Of a stretch of 28,272 nucleotides of DNA, positions 26,812 through 28,272 are shown one piece after another. The notes beneath the pieces were generated by a model. The model did no database searches, was not told the DNA's origin, and worked only from the letters and a program-made list of their open reading frames with translations. The first letter of the stretch is position 1. The number at the start of each line of letters is the position of its first letter. This DNA comes from a virus: IMG/VR virus record IMGVR_UViG_3300024520_000389, positions 1 through 28,272 of that record; one strand, 5' to 3'. The position numbers were made by a program, and so were the translations under genes.

Positions 26812-28272
26812 ATGCCAGTCCCCGCCTACCTCTACCAGCAGCACCCCGACGCCCGCTTCCGGCACCACAGCAACAAGCCCTTCCCCGGGGAAGATCCCCG
26901 GCAGGCCCAGGCCCGCATGGAGCGGGAGTGGGTCGAGCGCGGCCAGCAGGGCCTCGACCCCAAGTTCGACGCCCAGAACGCCGGGGGCCCCGCCGGCCCG
27001 CCCCTCCCGAACGCTCTCATGGGCGCGGGCCCCGGGCGCCCGGGCGCGTCCTACCAGTCGGCCGGCGGCCAGGTCACCCTCGACCAAGGGGGATACCTCC
27101 CCCAGGGGCAGGGCGCCTTCGACCCCCAGGGCGCTATGCAGGGCCAGGCCCCCCAGATCCAGTCGGGCATGACCACGGTCCCGGGGTCCGTGCCGATCCA
27201 GCACTCCGCCCCCCCGGGCGCGGGCGGGCCAGGCGCCTACGGCGGCATGGGCGGCCCGACTCAGATCACGGGCCGGGGAGACGAGGCCCTCGACCAGGGG
27301 AGGACGGCAGCCTTCGGCCGGCTCCACGACATGCGGACCTACTACGAGGGCCAGCAGCAGCAGGACCTCCTGGGCCAAATGCAGGCCGCCGCCGCGGGCG
27401 TCGACGTCCCCTACACGCAGGACGTGATCAACTCCGAGCTCGCCACGGTGTCGGACTCGGTGGCCGCCGCCGAAGCGTCGAACATGGATCTGATCGACCA
27501 GAACTACGCCGCCCGGGGCCAGGGCCAGAGCGGCGGGGCCATGGCCGCGAAGCTCACGAACCGCCGGAAGCACCAGGCCGAGGGCCGCATGGGCCGCAAG
27601 AACGTGCGCCAGAACGCGAGCCAGCGGAACACTGAGCGCCGGATCCAGGCCCAGCAGCAGGTCGCCGGGCAGTTCCAGCAGGCCGCAGCGCAGCAGGCCC
27701 AGTCGAACCTCGCCGAAGTCAACATGCTCATGCAGGCCGAGAACGTGCAGAGCGACGAGCGCCAGGCCGCCCTCCTCGCTGGGGGCATGGCGAACTTCGG
27801 CGCCGGCGCAGCCAACCGGCAGGCCGCCCCCATGGGTGCCCTGGCCGGCGGCGGCCGGGCTCTCGGGAACCTGAGCGGCGGCGACGAGTCTTCCTACGGG
27901 GGAGTGACTCGGATCGACGGCATGAACGCCCAGCCCTGGAAGGCCGGGGGTAAGAGTTCCGGGACTCAGTATCCGCAAATGGGTCTCGGGGGCGCCGCGG
28001 GTCCCATGGGCGCCGTGGAGCGGGCCCACGACCGGAGCACCGACCGCAAGTACGATCAGGGCTACTACTCAGGGGGGAAGAAGGAGACCGGCGCCGCGGA
28101 CTGGCTCCAGGGAGGGGGAGCCTTCGGGCAGACCTCGAGTCCCTACCCCGGGGCGGCCGGGAGTCCGGCTCCTGGGGTCACGACTCCTCCGGGGGGGTCC
28201 ACCGGCGCCGCGGACTGGCTCCAGGGAGGGGGCGCCTTTGGGCAGAGCTCAAGCCCCTTCTCTCTTGGGACT
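26812..28272 (+). CDS. Large Gln/Gly/Ala-rich virion protein, incomplete
   Basis: An ATG with GAGGAG upstream opens a frame that runs to the window edge (487 codons so far). The N-terminus is polar (MPVPAYLYQQHPDARFRHHS), followed by Gly/Pro-rich and then helical Gln/Ala-rich segments (EGQQQQDLLGQMQAAAAGVD; NTERRIQAQQQVAGQFQQAA). The composition recalls internal virion or ejection proteins of short-tailed phages. The end of the window has a tandem repeat of TGAADWLQGGGAFGQ. No enzyme domain, such as a peptidoglycan hydrolase, is visible in this part. Confidence 0.7.
   Translation, partial: MPVPAYLYQQHPDARFRHHSNKPFPGEDPRQAQARMEREWVERGQQGLDPKFDAQNAGGPAGPPLPNALMGAGPGRPGASYQSAGGQVTLDQGGYLPQGQGAFDPQGAMQGQAPQIQSGMTTVPGSVPIQHSAPPGAGGPGAYGGMGGPTQITGRGDEALDQGRTAAFGRLHDMRTYYEGQQQQDLLGQMQAAAAGVDVPYTQDVINSELATVSDSVAAAEASNMDLIDQNYAARGQGQSGGAMAAKLTNRRKHQAEGRMGRKNVRQNASQRNTERRIQAQQQVAGQFQQAAAQQAQSNLAEVNMLMQAENVQSDERQAALLAGGMANFGAGAANRQAAPMGALAGGGRALGNLSGGDESSYGGVTRIDGMNAQPWKAGGKSSGTQYPQMGLGGAAGPMGAVERAHDRSTDRKYDQGYYSGGKKETGAADWLQGGGAFGQTSSPYPGAAGSPAPGVTTPPGGSTGAADWLQGGGAFGQSSSPFSLGT
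28087..28258 (+). repeat. 114-bp-spaced repeat in the last gene
   Basis: ACCGGCGCCGCGGACTGGCT begins at 28087 and again at 28201, followed by nearly identical sequence coding for TGAADWLQGGGAFGQ(T/S)SSP. The spacing is 114 bases (38 codons), so the protein repeats in frame. More copies may lie beyond the window edge. Confidence 0.85.

Noticed and set aside
26742-27635. Plus-strand frame of 297 codons, shifted against the last gene
   Set aside because: It is a Pro/Arg/Gly-rich shadow. The frame opened by the ATG at 26812 has a good ribosome site and stays open to the edge.

Overview
This window is part of a tailed double-stranded DNA phage (or prophage) genome of high G+C content. It shows a complete capsid-assembly block (large terminase, portal, scaffold, major capsid protein), short-tail-type connector genes, a lysis cassette, and a divergent arm of replication and accessory genes. 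No tape-measure protein is visible. Together with an adaptor-like and a long tubular/nozzle-like protein this suggests a short-tailed virion, but that is an inference. The host cannot be named; third-codon G/C preference and many GTG/TTG starts fit a high-GC bacterium.

Left arm, all on the minus strand, in two groups. Positions 1-7462 hold a tightly packed operon that reads leftward from a serine recombinase: a 90-aa protein, a 30-aa membrane peptide, a methyltransferase of the DNA-phosphorothioation-associated type, two unknowns, a primase/SF3-helicase fusion, five small unknowns, a Cas4/RecB-type nuclease with a four-cysteine cluster, and the start of another gene. Most junctions are 4-base ATGA/GTGA overlaps. 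Its upstream region (7463-7779) carries ten GGWCC sites, partly in 9-bp steps, and two hairpins. Positions 7780-10672 hold a second leftward series of small genes in four translationally coupled blocks. The three gaps between those blocks each contain a hairpin that looks like the T-arm plus acceptor stem of a tRNA, 37-45 bases upstream of the next start codon. This is followed by a related leader sequence. I regard this as the most unusual signal in the window.

The divergent spacer 10673-11398 has no convincing gene. It has six inverted repeats, a G-rich tract and a 19-bp direct repeat close to the rightward operon, and probably holds promoters, operators and perhaps an origin.

Right arm, plus strand, 11399 to the end: two preliminary proteins, a 98-aa ORF overlapping the terminase, TerL, portal, a 35-aa peptide, a zinc-ribbon protein, scaffold, major capsid protein, a probable decoration protein, a small protein, a rho-independent terminator, an adaptor, a small acidic protein behind a hairpin that covers its start, a fibre-like protein with a signal peptide, a nozzle-like protein, another virion protein, a lysis cassette (two membrane proteins and overlapping inner/outer spanins) and a large Gln/Gly-rich protein running off the window. 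No endolysin, DNA polymerase, complete tRNA gene or CRISPR array was found.
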